This document shows positions 34,778-46,591 of a DNA stretch of 64,000 nt, piece after piece. Numbering within the stretch: position 1 is the first letter of the stretch; every line of letters starts with the position of its first letter. Origin of the DNA: Anaeramoeba flamelloides (taxonomy: Eukaryota > Metamonada > Anaeramoebidae); NCBI GenBank assembly GCA_027625915.1, contig JANTQA010000008.1:6131501-6195500 (forward strand), given 5' to 3'. Below the pieces are notes generated by a model, which was not told the origin of the DNA, ran no database searches, and worked only from the letters and a program-made list of their open reading frames with translations. Position numbers and translations under genes: made by a program.

Positions 34778-37025
34778 TATTATTATTATTAAATGATTCT
34801 CAAAATAGGAAAGTTCTCGTCTTCAACATCGATTTTTTTGAAAATAATCTATTGTCAAAATGAGTTTTTTCAACCACAAAAATGATTCTCAAATAACTTG
34901 ATAATCCATCGGATTCTTGGTCCTTGATTAGTTTTTTTAAAGATCAATTTCTAGGATTGAATTATAATAAAATTCTATTGGTTAATTCCCAAACACTTTG
35001 ATAAAAAAATGTTGTTTTGTTACTTTGTATAAATATAGAATCATTTCATAGAAATTTCGAGTATTCCAAAGATTTGAAAATATGAATTTGAATTACTAAT
35101 AAAATTAAGAAAGTTTAACTTCTTATTTATAGCTGTATTACCCTATTTTATAACTTAAAACACCAATTATAATTTTCTCTCAATAAAATATTTTGTAATT
35201 ATCTTTTTTAATCAAAAGAATTTGAAAAATGATAAAAAAATAGAAACTCTCAAATTAAAAATTGTAGGTTTATGTGATTCTCTTAATAATTATGATCGGG
35301 TTGGAATTTTTAACAAATTTTAGAATGAAAAATTTTTAATTTGGCACATTATTACCAGTTCTATAATTATGTCTATCGAATAAAAGATAGATCCAATTTT
35401 TAAATTACTGGTATTTCAATTATAAAACGGAAAAAATTTTCACTTCCTTTTCTATATTTTTCTTTTTATAATTAGAGTTTTCAAAGTTTGTAACTTGTAA
35501 TTAGCGGATTCTATTGAAAAAATGGAAATTATGAATTTTCTTGAAAATTTTATCCCATTTATTCTTGGTGTTTGAATACTAAATGAGATTAAATTTCACC
35601 TCATTTTCAAATTTTTTTGTTCAAAATTGTTCCGTTAAGGATTATTAATTAACCCAAAGTTCACAATGTAAACAATATAAAAAGTACCAAACAAATAAAA
35701 TGACTCCACAAATCCCAACCTACCCCCTGTAATATCTTTTGGAAAAAAGAAAAAGATGGAAAGGGAAGTGAAAATTTAATCCCATTTATAATTCAAATAC
35801 CAGTATGGAAAATTTGCTTAAAAAATAATTAGTTTGATAATAATGTTGTTGTTCGATTAACAATGTTGAAAAAAGAGTTTATAAAATTACTCTCTTTCTG
35901 TTTTTGAAACCGTTTTCTTGCTAATTTTTTAAAAATATTTTGATCACGTTTTTAATAAGGATTTTTTCAATAATGTTTTTTCTTATTTTGTGTTGATCTT
36001 GATCACAAAATATTTCACAGAATAAAAAAGGTGAAAAATAACTTTTACAATGTTCGAATAAAAAGGAAACAAAAGCTAGAAGGAAAAAAATATAAAAAAA
36101 AAAAAAAAAAAAATAAAGGTTTTACATTAATTTTTCTCGAAGGAAGCTTAAGGGTATGTAAAATGCCTTTCAAACCATTTGGGTTTCTTGCGAAAAAAAT
36201 GAGCCCACCCCAGTCTCTGCACATATAGATGATCGCTCTTTTCGAAGCAATACAAGTCAAAAATTTTTTTTTTGATATGGACTTTTCGAAGACGGACATA
36301 AAAGGGCTGAGGATAATATTTAATTCATTAGTTGAAACATACTGTTTAGTTTTTGGGGAGTTAATCAAATTCAGCAAGACTCTAACCAAAAACTCTTGGA
36401 TCTGAGAATGAGAAGGATCGATGATCGCCTTACAAATGGTTAGAATACCACCACAGATTGCTGACAAATGGGTGTTAAACAAGGAGAGCTCTGCAAGAGT
36501 CATTATTGCTGTGACTCTTAAAGGGTCGTCTTCGTGTTCTGAAATTGCAACAATTGATTGAACAAAGGATCTAGGCATCAAATCTGGATCTGAATGAATA
36601 ATTTGATAAATAAGCTTAAAGGTCTCAACACAGCCCAGTTTGTTATATTTTTGTTGTTCTAAAATGCGTACGATTAGAAAATGTATATTTAGTTTTTCAA
36701 GATGCTCAATGATTATACGCGCGTTGCAACACCTTCTTAAGACTCGGATTGACAATGCACGCACAATGGAGTTTTCTGATTGCAAAAGGTGCCGAAGTGT
36801 CTTTAAGACAGAAAACAAAATTTCTTCTTTTTTTTCTACTAAATCCAAAAAGATTTTCGTAACACCAGATATTGCATTTAAAATATCGATTTTTTTTTTG
36901 TCAGGTGTGTTTTGATTTCGAAGTGGTAAAAATAATCTTAAACACTTCAGTTTGTCTTTGTTTTTTTTTTGAAGATCAAGAGAGAGAAATTGTTTCAAGA
37001 AAATAGAAATCAGATCAAAAAAAAA
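28476..37025 (-). CDS. rictor: Rictor (TOR complex 2 scaffold), two large exons
   Basis: Rictor is the defining subunit of TORC2, which phosphorylates AGC kinases and steers actin, polarity and chemotaxis. Exon A (36126 to about 37025) encodes the N-terminal ARM repeats, including MPRSFVQSIVAISEHEDDPLR, AICGGILTICKAIID, and INSPKTKQYVSTNELNIILSP. Exon B (28476-31556) continues with LLDNYVAILLVAFMDVGLFQSLVDV, NLLGELLHRSNRILPS, the middle domain (GPLNNIKYLDI, GMKRLFTPTKISKTLTKEYFTLIGN, SDWAIKMLVWQLRD, PLPPHFFAELVKTEKGANILL), and domain V (IRAIIWTIGSIASSKLGYKIL...MSVRGTCIYVMGL). The exons join in phase at AAT|GTAAAA and CCAG|ATG, giving LPSRKINMLTIETLYSLFFL, which aligns gap-free with the animal block IPNMEIRRGLLEVLYDIFRL. 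The intron is 31557-36125. Total is about 1,325 residues. A Lys/Glu repeat lies near 29505-29555. The true start is unresolved: an in-frame TAG sits at 37026-37028 next to a good acceptor (TTCTTTTTTAG), so a small upstream first exon is likely, probably within 37030-37110. Confidence 0.96.
31786..32560 (-). mobile_element. TIR repeat D, copy 3 (inside Rictor intron)
   Basis: A 775-bp element in inverted orientation relative to copy 5. The ends are TTAAGGGATTACAG (31786) and, from the other side, CAAGGGGTTAGATTCAC (32560). Internal blocks (TTTCAAAGATTAACTCAATA, CATCAACATAAAAG, ACAATAAATTTAAGAAAG) match copy 5 closely in sequence and spacing. The inner parts of both ends share GTAAATGATATTAGT-like inverted sequence, so the TIRs are about 90 bp and diverged. 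Confidence 0.8.
34698..34791 (+). repeat. (ATT)n microsatellite
   Basis: About 30 ATT units with two single-base variants. It lies within the Rictor intron. An apparent poly-Leu frame through it (34681-34863) is a by-product. Confidence 0.97.
35405..35806. repeat. TIR repeat H, long form
   Basis: About 400 bp with ends TACTGGTATTTCAATTATAA at the left and TTATAATTCAAATACCAGTA at the right (inverted), each followed inward by GAAAAAATTTTCACTTCC or its inverse. It is longer than the 169-bp copy at 37872-38040; an internal piece near 35555-35615 looks like a second, worn end (GGTGTTTGAATACTAAATGAG), so it may be two copies fused. Confidence 0.65.
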
Positions 37026-37409
37026 CTAAAAAAGAAGACTAATTAAAAGTAACTAACCATCGGTACTATATTTTTGATTTGACATTTTCCATTTAACTCA
37101 AAGAGAAATTTTTGGAAGCTGAATTGTTAAAAAATGAGTCTGCCTTGCTATATAGAGAGTAAAACGAATCACAAATCATAAAGAATGAATTGTTAGTTCT
37201 TAGTGTGCATTTTCGATAAATATTCTTTCTTGGAAAATTGTTGGAAAGATCAAGTTAATTTTTTTTTTTCCATCAAAATATCTTTATTGTTTTCTTTTTT
37301 TTTATTTCTCTTTGATTTTTCAGAGCAAATGTTATTATTTGAAGTTTTTAAATGAACAACATTACCAAGAATTCAATCATTTGAAATTTCTCTTTGAAGT
37401 CGCTTGAAT

Positions 37410-37584
37410 GACTAATCTCTATTAAATTTTCTTACCTAAATTTTACGAGAGATTGAGAAAATATTTTGCCAATTACCACGATTGGAAAAACTCTATTTAT
37501 TTTCAATATTAAACATATTTCAAGATAAGGAATCCTTATTTAGAAATTGGTCAAAAAAAAAAAAAAAAGAGACTAGTCCCTTAA
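37410..37584 (+). repeat. Repeat G, copy 2
   Basis: It runs from GACTAATCTCTATTAAATTTT to GAGACTAGTCCCTTAA, about 175 bp, the same length as copy 1 at 16832-17007. It shares the TTACCTAAATTT block and the AAGGAATCCTTATTTAGAAA block. Confidence 0.75.
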
Positions 37585-37871
37585 ATATAATTGTTCACTT
37601 TGTTTTTGAAGTGTTTAAGAACAAGTAACTCTCTTTTATTTATGTACCCAAGCTTTTCAAGCAATGAAATCCAATGAGATCAAATTAAATTTGATAAACA
37701 AAAACCTTTCTCAACTTTAGGAAAACTCAACATTCTTTTTAAATATTATTTATTTTTTCGAATTCAGGAGGGAGTTCTTGCAGTAAAAAATAATATATTA
37801 TTTTTTAAGAGTGCTGATACCATTCAAAAACTACCCAACCTGTGATTTATGATCGTTCTTGAAAAATCTAC

Positions 37872-38040
37872 TACTGGTATTTGAGTTTTAAATGGGAAAA
37901 ATTTTCACTTCATTTTCAATTTCCTTTTTCAAAACAAAGCTACAAATTACAACCGTACTTCTTTGGGAAACTCTCTTACGTATAAAAATATGAGAAATGA
38001 TGTGAAAATATTTTCCCATTTATAATTCAAATACCAGTAT
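37872..38040. repeat. TIR repeat H, 169-bp form (MITE-like)
   Basis: It has inverted ends of about 45 bp: TACTGGTATTTGAGTTTTAA at the left and, from the right, ATACTGGTATTTGAATTATA, both followed inward by AATGGGAAAA and TTTTCAC. TA at both margins suggests a TA target. Relatives are at 35405-35806 and 4493-4655. Confidence 0.75.
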
Positions 38041-41000
38041 CAAAAACAAGGTCATTTTTAGAACAAAATACTAAAAAGAGCAACACTCAATTTCATAATT
38101 TGAATCACTGAATCCTTAGAATATATGATTTTGAAAACAACTGTGTTCTTTTCAAAATATATATCTTTGGTACTTTTTGAGATTTCGAAGATTTTTTTTT
38201 TTTCATTTTTTTCAATTCTCAAATGAGTTATTTTTTTCTCAAGAACGTTTTAAAACCCTTAACTTGTCAAATTTATTGAGGGTTATAAAACAAATAAAAA
38301 TTAGATTAAATCTAATTAAATTGATTGCTAATAAAAATTATGTATTATTTTTTTCGGGGTTGTTATATCGGAAACATATAATATATATATACATATAAAC
38401 TCTTTTCCAGTTAGATCTACCCAGTTTAATTGAAGAAATAGAGAATATTCTATGAGTTTAATACATTATTTTACTCAAAATTAAATTTCAATTTTAAAAT
38501 GAAAAATCATTTTTTCTCATTTTATAAATATTTTTTTTTTTTGACAATTTTTTTTTGCTTTTTTTTTATTTTTTTTTTCTTTTTTACTTTTTAAGTTTTC
38601 TTTTCAAAATAATTTTTTGAAAAAAAAAAATAATATTTGAAACCCCAAATTAAATTTAAGAAAATTGAGGCTTTGTATTTTCTTTTAAAACAATTACATT
38701 TACTAAAAAAAAACTCTTAGTGCCAATTATTTATATTTGTGAAAAAAATTGAGAAATCTTATATCAAAGTTTCCAATGATGAGAGAACCAAATTCTTATA
38801 ATATTTGATTTTTTAAAATTTTTGGTTTATTAATGTAACTCTTTTATGAATATCGACTCTAATATCTAGTTTATTATTTAACCTATTTTTAAACAATTGT
38901 AAGTTTGGTTTATTCTTGAAAAAAGAAATGAATTAATCAGTTTTGTTTTGGCTGTGCACATTTGTTAGATTGGGTTTAATATTGAAATATATTTGACAAT
39001 AAGATTTTTTTCTTAAAATTATGCTTTTTTGAGGATATAATTATTATTAAAAAAATTATTTTTGTACAAATCCTATTATAAAATTGATTATTGGTAATCT
39101 TTCAAATGATAAAATATTTCTATTTTAACTAATATTATAATCATAGATTATTAAAATTGAAAGAATAAGAAAAAAAAAAGTTACAAAAATCACTTGGTAT
39201 TAATTTCAAAAAACTCTTAATATTTAATTTATTGATCTATATATCATGTCAATTTTTTGAAAATCTCAAAAATATTTTTATCATTTTTTAATTTAGATAT
39301 TATTAATATTTATATTTAAATATTTTTTATAATTAGAGTAAATAAAATCAATATATCTAAATTTAATGAGACAACTGCAGAACGTGAAAATCAATATCTT
39401 TATTTCCAACATCTTGTTTCATAATTTATTGTATTTTTTTCTTAATTTAAATTATTCTCAATCTGTTCATTTAAAATTTTTGTTCTCTTTCTATAAGATA
39501 ATCCCATCAAAAAGAAAATGATGATAATTAAAGCCTTAAATTATTCAATGTAACTGAAAAAAAGATTTTCAAAAAATGTTAATCTAAAATTCATAAGAAT
39601 TGTTCACTAAATATTTTTTTTTTTTTGAATTTATATTTTTTTTTTCTTTTTATCTTTTCTTTTTTGACGATCTAAAAGAAAATTTGGATAATTGTATTTA
39701 TAAATATATTCATAAAAAACAAATGAAATTGTTTTTACAAAAAAAAATGAGTCTATAAAATTCTAATGGACATTGTCCTAAAACGAATTTTTATTTTTTT
39801 TTCAGTTGAATTTATATTTTTAAATTTCAACAAAAAAATAGTCAATGTCATCCAGTTTTTTGAATATTTGAAAATTCAATTTAAAATATAAAAAATGAAA
39901 AAATTAAAATGAATTATTCAAATAACAATCAAGTATTAAAAAAAATAATAAAGAACACAAATAATTATTTTTTTTGCAAAATCTCAAAAAAAAATAAAGG
40001 AAATAATTTTTTTTTTTTTTAGGAGCAAAAATGAAAAACAATAAGTTTCTTAAAATATTATAATTTTGAGTTCTAAATTGATTAAATTTTCTTTTTAAAA
40101 TCTATTTTATATTTCATTTTTTTTTTTTTTTTTATATTTACTTTTTGTGGATTATATCCTTTATAATTGAAATTTTACAAAGAATATGAAATTTTCTTTT
40201 GATACATTTTAACAAAGAATTATTTTTTTTTCAAAAAAGGATTGGAAATTTGTAATTTTTAATTATCCAACCCTTTAAACAGCGAAATAGTATACCATAG
40301 TGTAACACAGTTTATAATTGGGAATAATAATAGAGCCTGTAACAAAAAGTAAAATCAATCAAATAGAAGAAACAAATCAATTCCGAAGAAGAACACATTA
40401 TATTATTTTCAATCAAACCAATAAAAATAATATAAATCTACTTTCATTATCAAAACCCAAAATGAGATTTTATTGTTTTGGAGATCTCAAAAATAAGTCA
40501 ATTTTTTCAAAAAATTTTTAATAATTGAATTAATCAGTGAAAAACACATACAAAAAGATAGTATTTTAAAAAAATTATTGAGTTCAATCAACAATAATGT
40601 GTTTAAGGGAGTAGTCATTTTTGAAAATAAAATGAAATCTTGCCCAGATCTTGAAATTTTTTTTTTTTGTAATTTGCGTTTCGACTTTTTAAATGGATGA
40701 GTTAACCTCATTTAAACAATTTATTGATTTGAGTCTCTTTTTAAAATTCAACATTTGCATGTTTCCAATATAAAACTAAAAAAAGTAACCTATTATTTTG
40801 TTTAAGAATTAAGTTAATTCTTGAAAATGTTAAAACATATTTTTCGTTTTATGTTGGAAAGATTTGATTTCGAAAGCAATTTTTTTATTTGGTTTCTTTT
40901 TCTTTGATTAATATTTCAATTCAAATCTTAGCCATTAAAACTATTCGTGGCTTAGGTGATTCAAAAAATGAATATTCGGTAGAAGCTTAACTCCATTTTA

Positions 41001-41369
41001 TCAATTAAATTGAGATCTATTATGCTAAAAAATTTAATTCTTTAAGGTTTTGAAAAAGTTGTTTTTTGATTTTCAAAAAATGAAAAAAAATTGCAAAAAA
41101 AATTTCAATTTTTATCAGTTTTTTTAACAAATTTTTTGGTCTTATTCACAAGAATCCTTATAACAATTCAATTCATTTTTGGCAGAAAAAAAAATGATTT
41201 TGAATTTTGAAGATAAAATTAACTAATTCCCAAATATCTTCAAGAAAATTTTATTTTGAAAAATCAAATTTTATCTTAAAACAAAAAGAAAATTTCAGAT
41301 TAAAATTTTTACATGACTTTAAAACTTTGATTATTATAACTACTCTTCTTAAAAAAAATACAATTATTT

Positions 41370-41720
41370 TTTAATCTGTTGAATATATCATTTTTTTGGT
41401 TAACCAAAAGTTTTATCTCAAAAAAGAAAAAAAATCTTTATATTAACATTACTGGTAACAAAGAAATGTTATTGTATAATAATGATCCAAATGACAATAA
41501 ATGGGGTAAAAACTTGTTAAATTGTGAGAAATAAAATGAATTTAATCGTTTTCTTTTCACAAAAAATGGAAAAAAAAATGGTCTTTCAAAAAAAAATATT
41601 CTTTTTTGGGTTTCTTAGTCGATTAGAATTTTTTGACACTTGAGATCCACAAAATATGAAAGTAGAGAAAATCACCATTAAAATATTTTAAAATTTTGCC
41701 TTGTTGTCGTAGAAGACTAA
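41370..41720 (-). repeat. Dispersed repeat E, copy 2
   Basis: Inverted counterpart of 1920-2300 (see there). The TTTGGTTAACCAAAA palindrome is at about 41396-41411. Confidence 0.6.
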
Positions 41721-42094
41721 TCCCTAAATCATTTATCTTTTCTTTTATGAATTGATCTTGCTTATTATTTTCAGGTTCTATTAATGATTCCTAAATTAAA
41801 AACGTGTTTCCCTTTTTTTCTCAAATGGTAAAATGAATTAGCGTATTTGGTTCTTTATATTCCCTTGGTTAAGAAATTCTCCATTTTAAAAAAATGTTAA
41901 AAATTGAATAAAATTATTATTAATGAAAATTTTCCAACTCTAAAAATATTGAGCACTTTTTTGGTTATCGCAACATACAAATACAAAAAAAAAGTACAAG
42001 AAAAAAAAGAAAATCATTATTTATTACAATCAATAAAGATAATATATATATTTCTATAATATATATATATATATTATATTCATTTAATCAAAAA

Positions 42095-42127
<33 letters not shown>

Positions 42128-42134
42128 TAAAGAA

Positions 42135-45100
42135 TTAATTTTCTAATTCCGAAAATTGGGATTCATTTGATTCCACTTCGCTTACTAATAACTTTGCTAA
42201 TAACATATCATCATCAATTTCCAAATTCTTATTGTTATTATTATCACCATTAATGAAAGGGTTAATTAATTGTTGTAATTTTTCAAAAGCCTCTTCTAAT
42301 TTCAATTGCAACTGGGGGTAATTCGAACCAGCTTTATAGGAATGGAGATTGATTGCCTTATCTAAACAATCTATGAACTTGATAAAGGTATTTTGCAATT
42401 CAATAATATGGTCTTGTTCATATTTTTTCTTTTTTTGTAAAAACACCTTTGCGTATTCAAGGGGGCCTTTATGCACTTGGGTTAGCAGGGATCCCATCAA
42501 TAGCGCCTGCAATATTGTAATCCTCGTATCAAATTTGCTTAATTCAATCTCAAATTGGGTAATCTTTTTTTGCAATTCCTGTATGGCGACTTCAATCGGG
42601 GTATAATCCTGTATTGCCTTCTTCGTCACCTTGATTCTCGTTTTCATATAAGGGAAATACTTTTCTGTTGTTAGAATTGTCTTTTTCAAACAGGTATCTT
42701 CAAAGTCATCCGTTTGTTTACCAGATAGCGTGTAATGCTCTTGATAAGAAAATTTATTCACATTGTTCATTTTTTCAAACATTGACACCCTTTTAATATT
42801 TTCCTTTGTATCAAAAAATGGCGTGACTGTTGTGATTACAAAATAAATTTTATTCGGATTTAAATTTTTTAATTGAATTTCTTCATCATCCAAAAAAATA
42901 ACATTTTCTTTACCATACTTATTTATTAATTCATTTTCAATTTTATTTTTTAAATCGAATATTAACATTTTTTCATCACACTTGTAAATATATTCCATAT
43001 CACCACAACCGCCCACATTATCATCATCATCATCATCATCTTCGCGATTGTCGTCGTCATCGTCGTCGTCTTCATCACCATCACAACCATCATTAATTAA
43101 TTTTTTACCAAAAAATGCAACTCTGTAATAATGACCAAAATTTCTTGTATAATCAAATAATTCCATTATTAATTTATCATAACTTATCTTCATTTCATTA
43201 TACGATAAGGAAATTGAATCAAACTCCCGATTTACGGTTAAAATCTGTATCAAAATCTGATTAACATCACAAACCAATTCATAACATTTACCTATATTAA
43301 AATATTCAATAGCCCTTTTAAAGCAATTAATTAATTTTTTTTTCGAAAAAATAGAATTATCAATTGAATCAAAGTCTATTCGATGTATATTCTTTGTCAA
43401 AATAATTTCTTCTTTAATGGACCGATTGACATTTATCAAATCTTTAATAATCCTTTTGGGTAGATTGAATTGGTTGTTAATGGAAATCGAATTATTGCTA
43501 TGGTGGTGATTATTCTTAATATCAATATTTTTTAGCATTTCGATAATGATTAACACTTTATGCAACATTATGACGCCGGCCTCTGCATGCCTTTCATTTG
43601 ATACCATCAGTTCTTCTAATTTTGTTAACCAGTTAAATCGCAAATTGGGATAATGGAAATAATTATTAGCTATTTGATGTAAAAAATCTGCATGCATTAA
43701 ATAATTATTTTTGTAATCATGGGTTTTTAAACAATTTAAGATAACTTCTAATAAGCGATCCAACAATTTATTGATTTGTATCAAAAATTGCGGATTCTTA
43801 GTCTTTTCAGTTAACTTTCGAATAATTGAAAAGCATTTTTTATAATAATGGAATTCCCTTTTTTCAAATTTTTTATTTACATCGCCAATTAAAGAATAGA
43901 TTGCTAAGCTAATTTGAATTTCCATTTGATTTAAATTATTGGTTATATCATAATTTTTTAATAAGAATAAAAATATGAAATTATTGGCCAAAGATCTTGT
44001 GTTTTGATTATGATATATTGTTTTTTGAAAAATACTACCGATTAATTTATGTAAGATTTTATTATTATTATATTTATTAAAATATAAATTATAATAATTT
44101 GAATTATCATAATTTTGATTGAATTGATTATTATTATTCTGATTTTTATTTAAAAAGATTTTTTGATCAAATTTATCTAAAAAAATGATCAAAATTTTGA
44201 AATATTTATTAATAATAAAATAATTGTTTGATTTGTTAAAAATATAAATTAATAAATTGAAAAATTTATTAAAATGGTTTCTTTTTTCATGAATATTTTC
44301 ATTATTTAAAAATTTATTAAATTTAATTAAAAATTTTTTTAATATTCTTAAAATTATTAAATTGACTTCATGATTAAGTTTCTTTTCATAATTATAATCT
44401 TCATAATGGATTTCCTTTTCAGTATTATAAAAAATATTGTCTTCATTGTCTTTATCTTGATTTTGCCTTTTTAAAGTTTTCCTTTTTAAAGTTTTCCATT
44501 TTCTAATCCTCCCCTTATAATTGCTACCAGTACTTCCACTACTACCGATACTACTATTATTATTACTATTATTATTATTATTATTATTATTATTGCTATT
44601 GGTGCTGTTGTTATTATTGCTGATACGACTACCAAGACTATTTTTCCTTCTAGTAACACCAATATTATTACTACCATCACGCTTAATTTTATTTAATAAT
44701 TTGTGATTTATTCTTGGAGATCTTAAAAATTTAAATGTCTTTGAAGAATATGATGAATTAGATGAATTTGGAGAATTTACCCTATTTGGAGAATTGACCC
44801 TGTTTGGAGAATTTATTATGTTTGGAGAATTTGATCTCTTAGAATTCACATCAATTTTCATTGATCTTAAATCGGAACTATCAGGATTAGTTCGTTTTTT
44901 TTTCTTTTTTTTTTTCTTTCCCCCATAACCATTATCATCATCATCGACATTATCTCTATTACTATTTTTTGCTTTATCTTGATAAAGTTTTTTAATATAA
45001 TCATCCTTTAATTGATTAAATTGATTTTCTAAAGATAATGATGGTGAAGAAGGATTATTAATTGAATTAGATTTTTTTTTTTTTTTTTTTTTTTTTTCAT

Positions 45101-46558
45101 TCTCTTGATCGGAAGTGATAAATTACGACTATTTTCTAATTTCTTAATATTCCATTCATCGTCATTATTATCTTGATTTAACGTATTCTTTTCATTACCA
45201 TTCTTTAATTCATTATTATCATTCTCATTATTATCAAGTTCCTCTGTGCTGTTACTTTTAAACATTGATTTAGTATTTAAAATATTTTTCCTTCTGTGAT
45301 TTTTTTTACTTGAAGTTACCGATAGCGTTTTAAATCCATCAGTGATTTGCTTTTCAATATTCATTTTTTTTTTAAAAAACTTCATTTCTTTTTCTTTTTT
45401 CTTTCTTTCTCTGCCCCTTTTACCAGACAATTGTAGTAATTTGGATTTGCCTACATATTGAAAAGAATCAATACATAATTTTAAAAAATCAAAAAATCTG
45501 TTTTTGTTATCAATGGCAGTATACTCCCACCATTCACATAAATGATCTAAATTAATAAATTTCAAAATAAACAAGCAATTAATTAAAATATTTCGTTTAT
45601 CTTTCAAACTAAAATAGAGCATTCTATGATAGTTATTGCTTAAAATTATTAAAATTGGAAAATATACAGATACCAATTGACTTTTTTTTTGGAAATTATT
45701 AAGTAGTTTTTTATCAAAATCATGCTTAATAAATATTTGCCTAATTAAATTAAAAATTAATAATAAATTATTTTTCATTATTGTTTGATCGTTAATGCTA
45801 AATATGAATTGTAATTGGTTGGTAATTAATTTTATAAAAAAATGTTTTTGTGTTAAACCCTTGATAATATTATTCCTTTGATTGCGAACATTTCCATTTT
45901 TAATTGAAAAAACATCTTGAAAAGATGATATCGGTAAATTTAATTGAATATAATTTTGGTTATCTAATAGGAATGCTAAAAAATTGATTTTAAATTTTAT
46001 AAATTTATTGATGTCCTCTTGGATTTGCTTATTATTATTTAATTGATTTAAATAATTAATTATTAATGTAAAAACAAAATTTTTATCAATTATTAATAAT
46101 AAATCCTTTAAAAAATAGGCTAAATATTGATTAATATTTTGGCAGATTTGGAAATTTTTTTTAAAATTTGAAATAATATGCCGACCTAATAGAGAAATCA
46201 ATTCTCCAATTCGATTTAAAAAAGTTTTTTCAAATAAATTATTTTGTTTTTGATTTTGGATCAATTCATTTTTATTATTTAAATATAAAATAATTGATTT
46301 AATTATTATTTTAAATAAAACCCAATTATTATACAATGTTTTGGATTTCTTTTTTTTTGATTTTTTCTTTTGTTTTTCTAATTTTGATTTTAATTTTCTA
46401 TTCCATAATATTATAATTTCCTCAAAAAAATAATAATCATCTTGTTTGGAAATAAAATAATCAAAATATTTGTTTAAATAAATTAATAATATTGAATTTG
46501 GATATCTATTATTTTGATGATTTCCAAATTTGTTGTTATTATTATTATTATTTGTATT

Positions 46559-46591
<33 letters not shown>

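Larger units (their letters stand above)
31557..36125 (-). other. 4.57-kb intron of Rictor
   Basis: The donor GTAAAACC (36125 downwards) and acceptor AATTACCAG (ending 31557) join two exons whose homology is contiguous. The intron holds a full-length repeat D copy (31786-32560), an ATT microsatellite, a copy of TIR repeat H, and a stretch (33400-33600) with a TTTTCAGGTTCTATTAA block also seen near 41770-41790. Short frames inside are low-complexity; I find no nested gene. The acceptor is preceded by AATTA repeats rather than a strong pyrimidine tract. Confidence 0.85.
37026..42134. other. Gene-free stretch between Rictor 5' end and DOCK 3' end
   Basis: It should hold the Rictor promoter and possibly a tiny first exon (within about 37030-37110; ATGs at 37105 and 37098 on the minus strand are candidates, but neither joins in phase to the acceptor at 37026 with an obvious donor). 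It holds repeat G copy 2, TIR repeat H, and repeat E copy 2. An AT/ATA tract lies at 42040-42080. A 67-codon frame at 40318-40521 (TTG start) is more varied than most but has no family resemblance, and I do not call it. Confidence 0.55.

Noticed and set aside
34681-34863. Poly-leucine protein
   Set aside because: It is a by-product of the (ATT)n microsatellite inside the Rictor intron.
37071-37105. First exon of Rictor reading MSNQKYSTD with a GTTAGT donor
   Set aside because: The donor phase does not match the acceptor at 37026; the joined frame hits a stop, so this exact model fails even though some upstream exon is likely.
40318-40521. 67-codon plus-strand frame
   Set aside because: It has reasonable composition but a TTG start, no homology recognised, no splice context and a repeat-rich neighbourhood.
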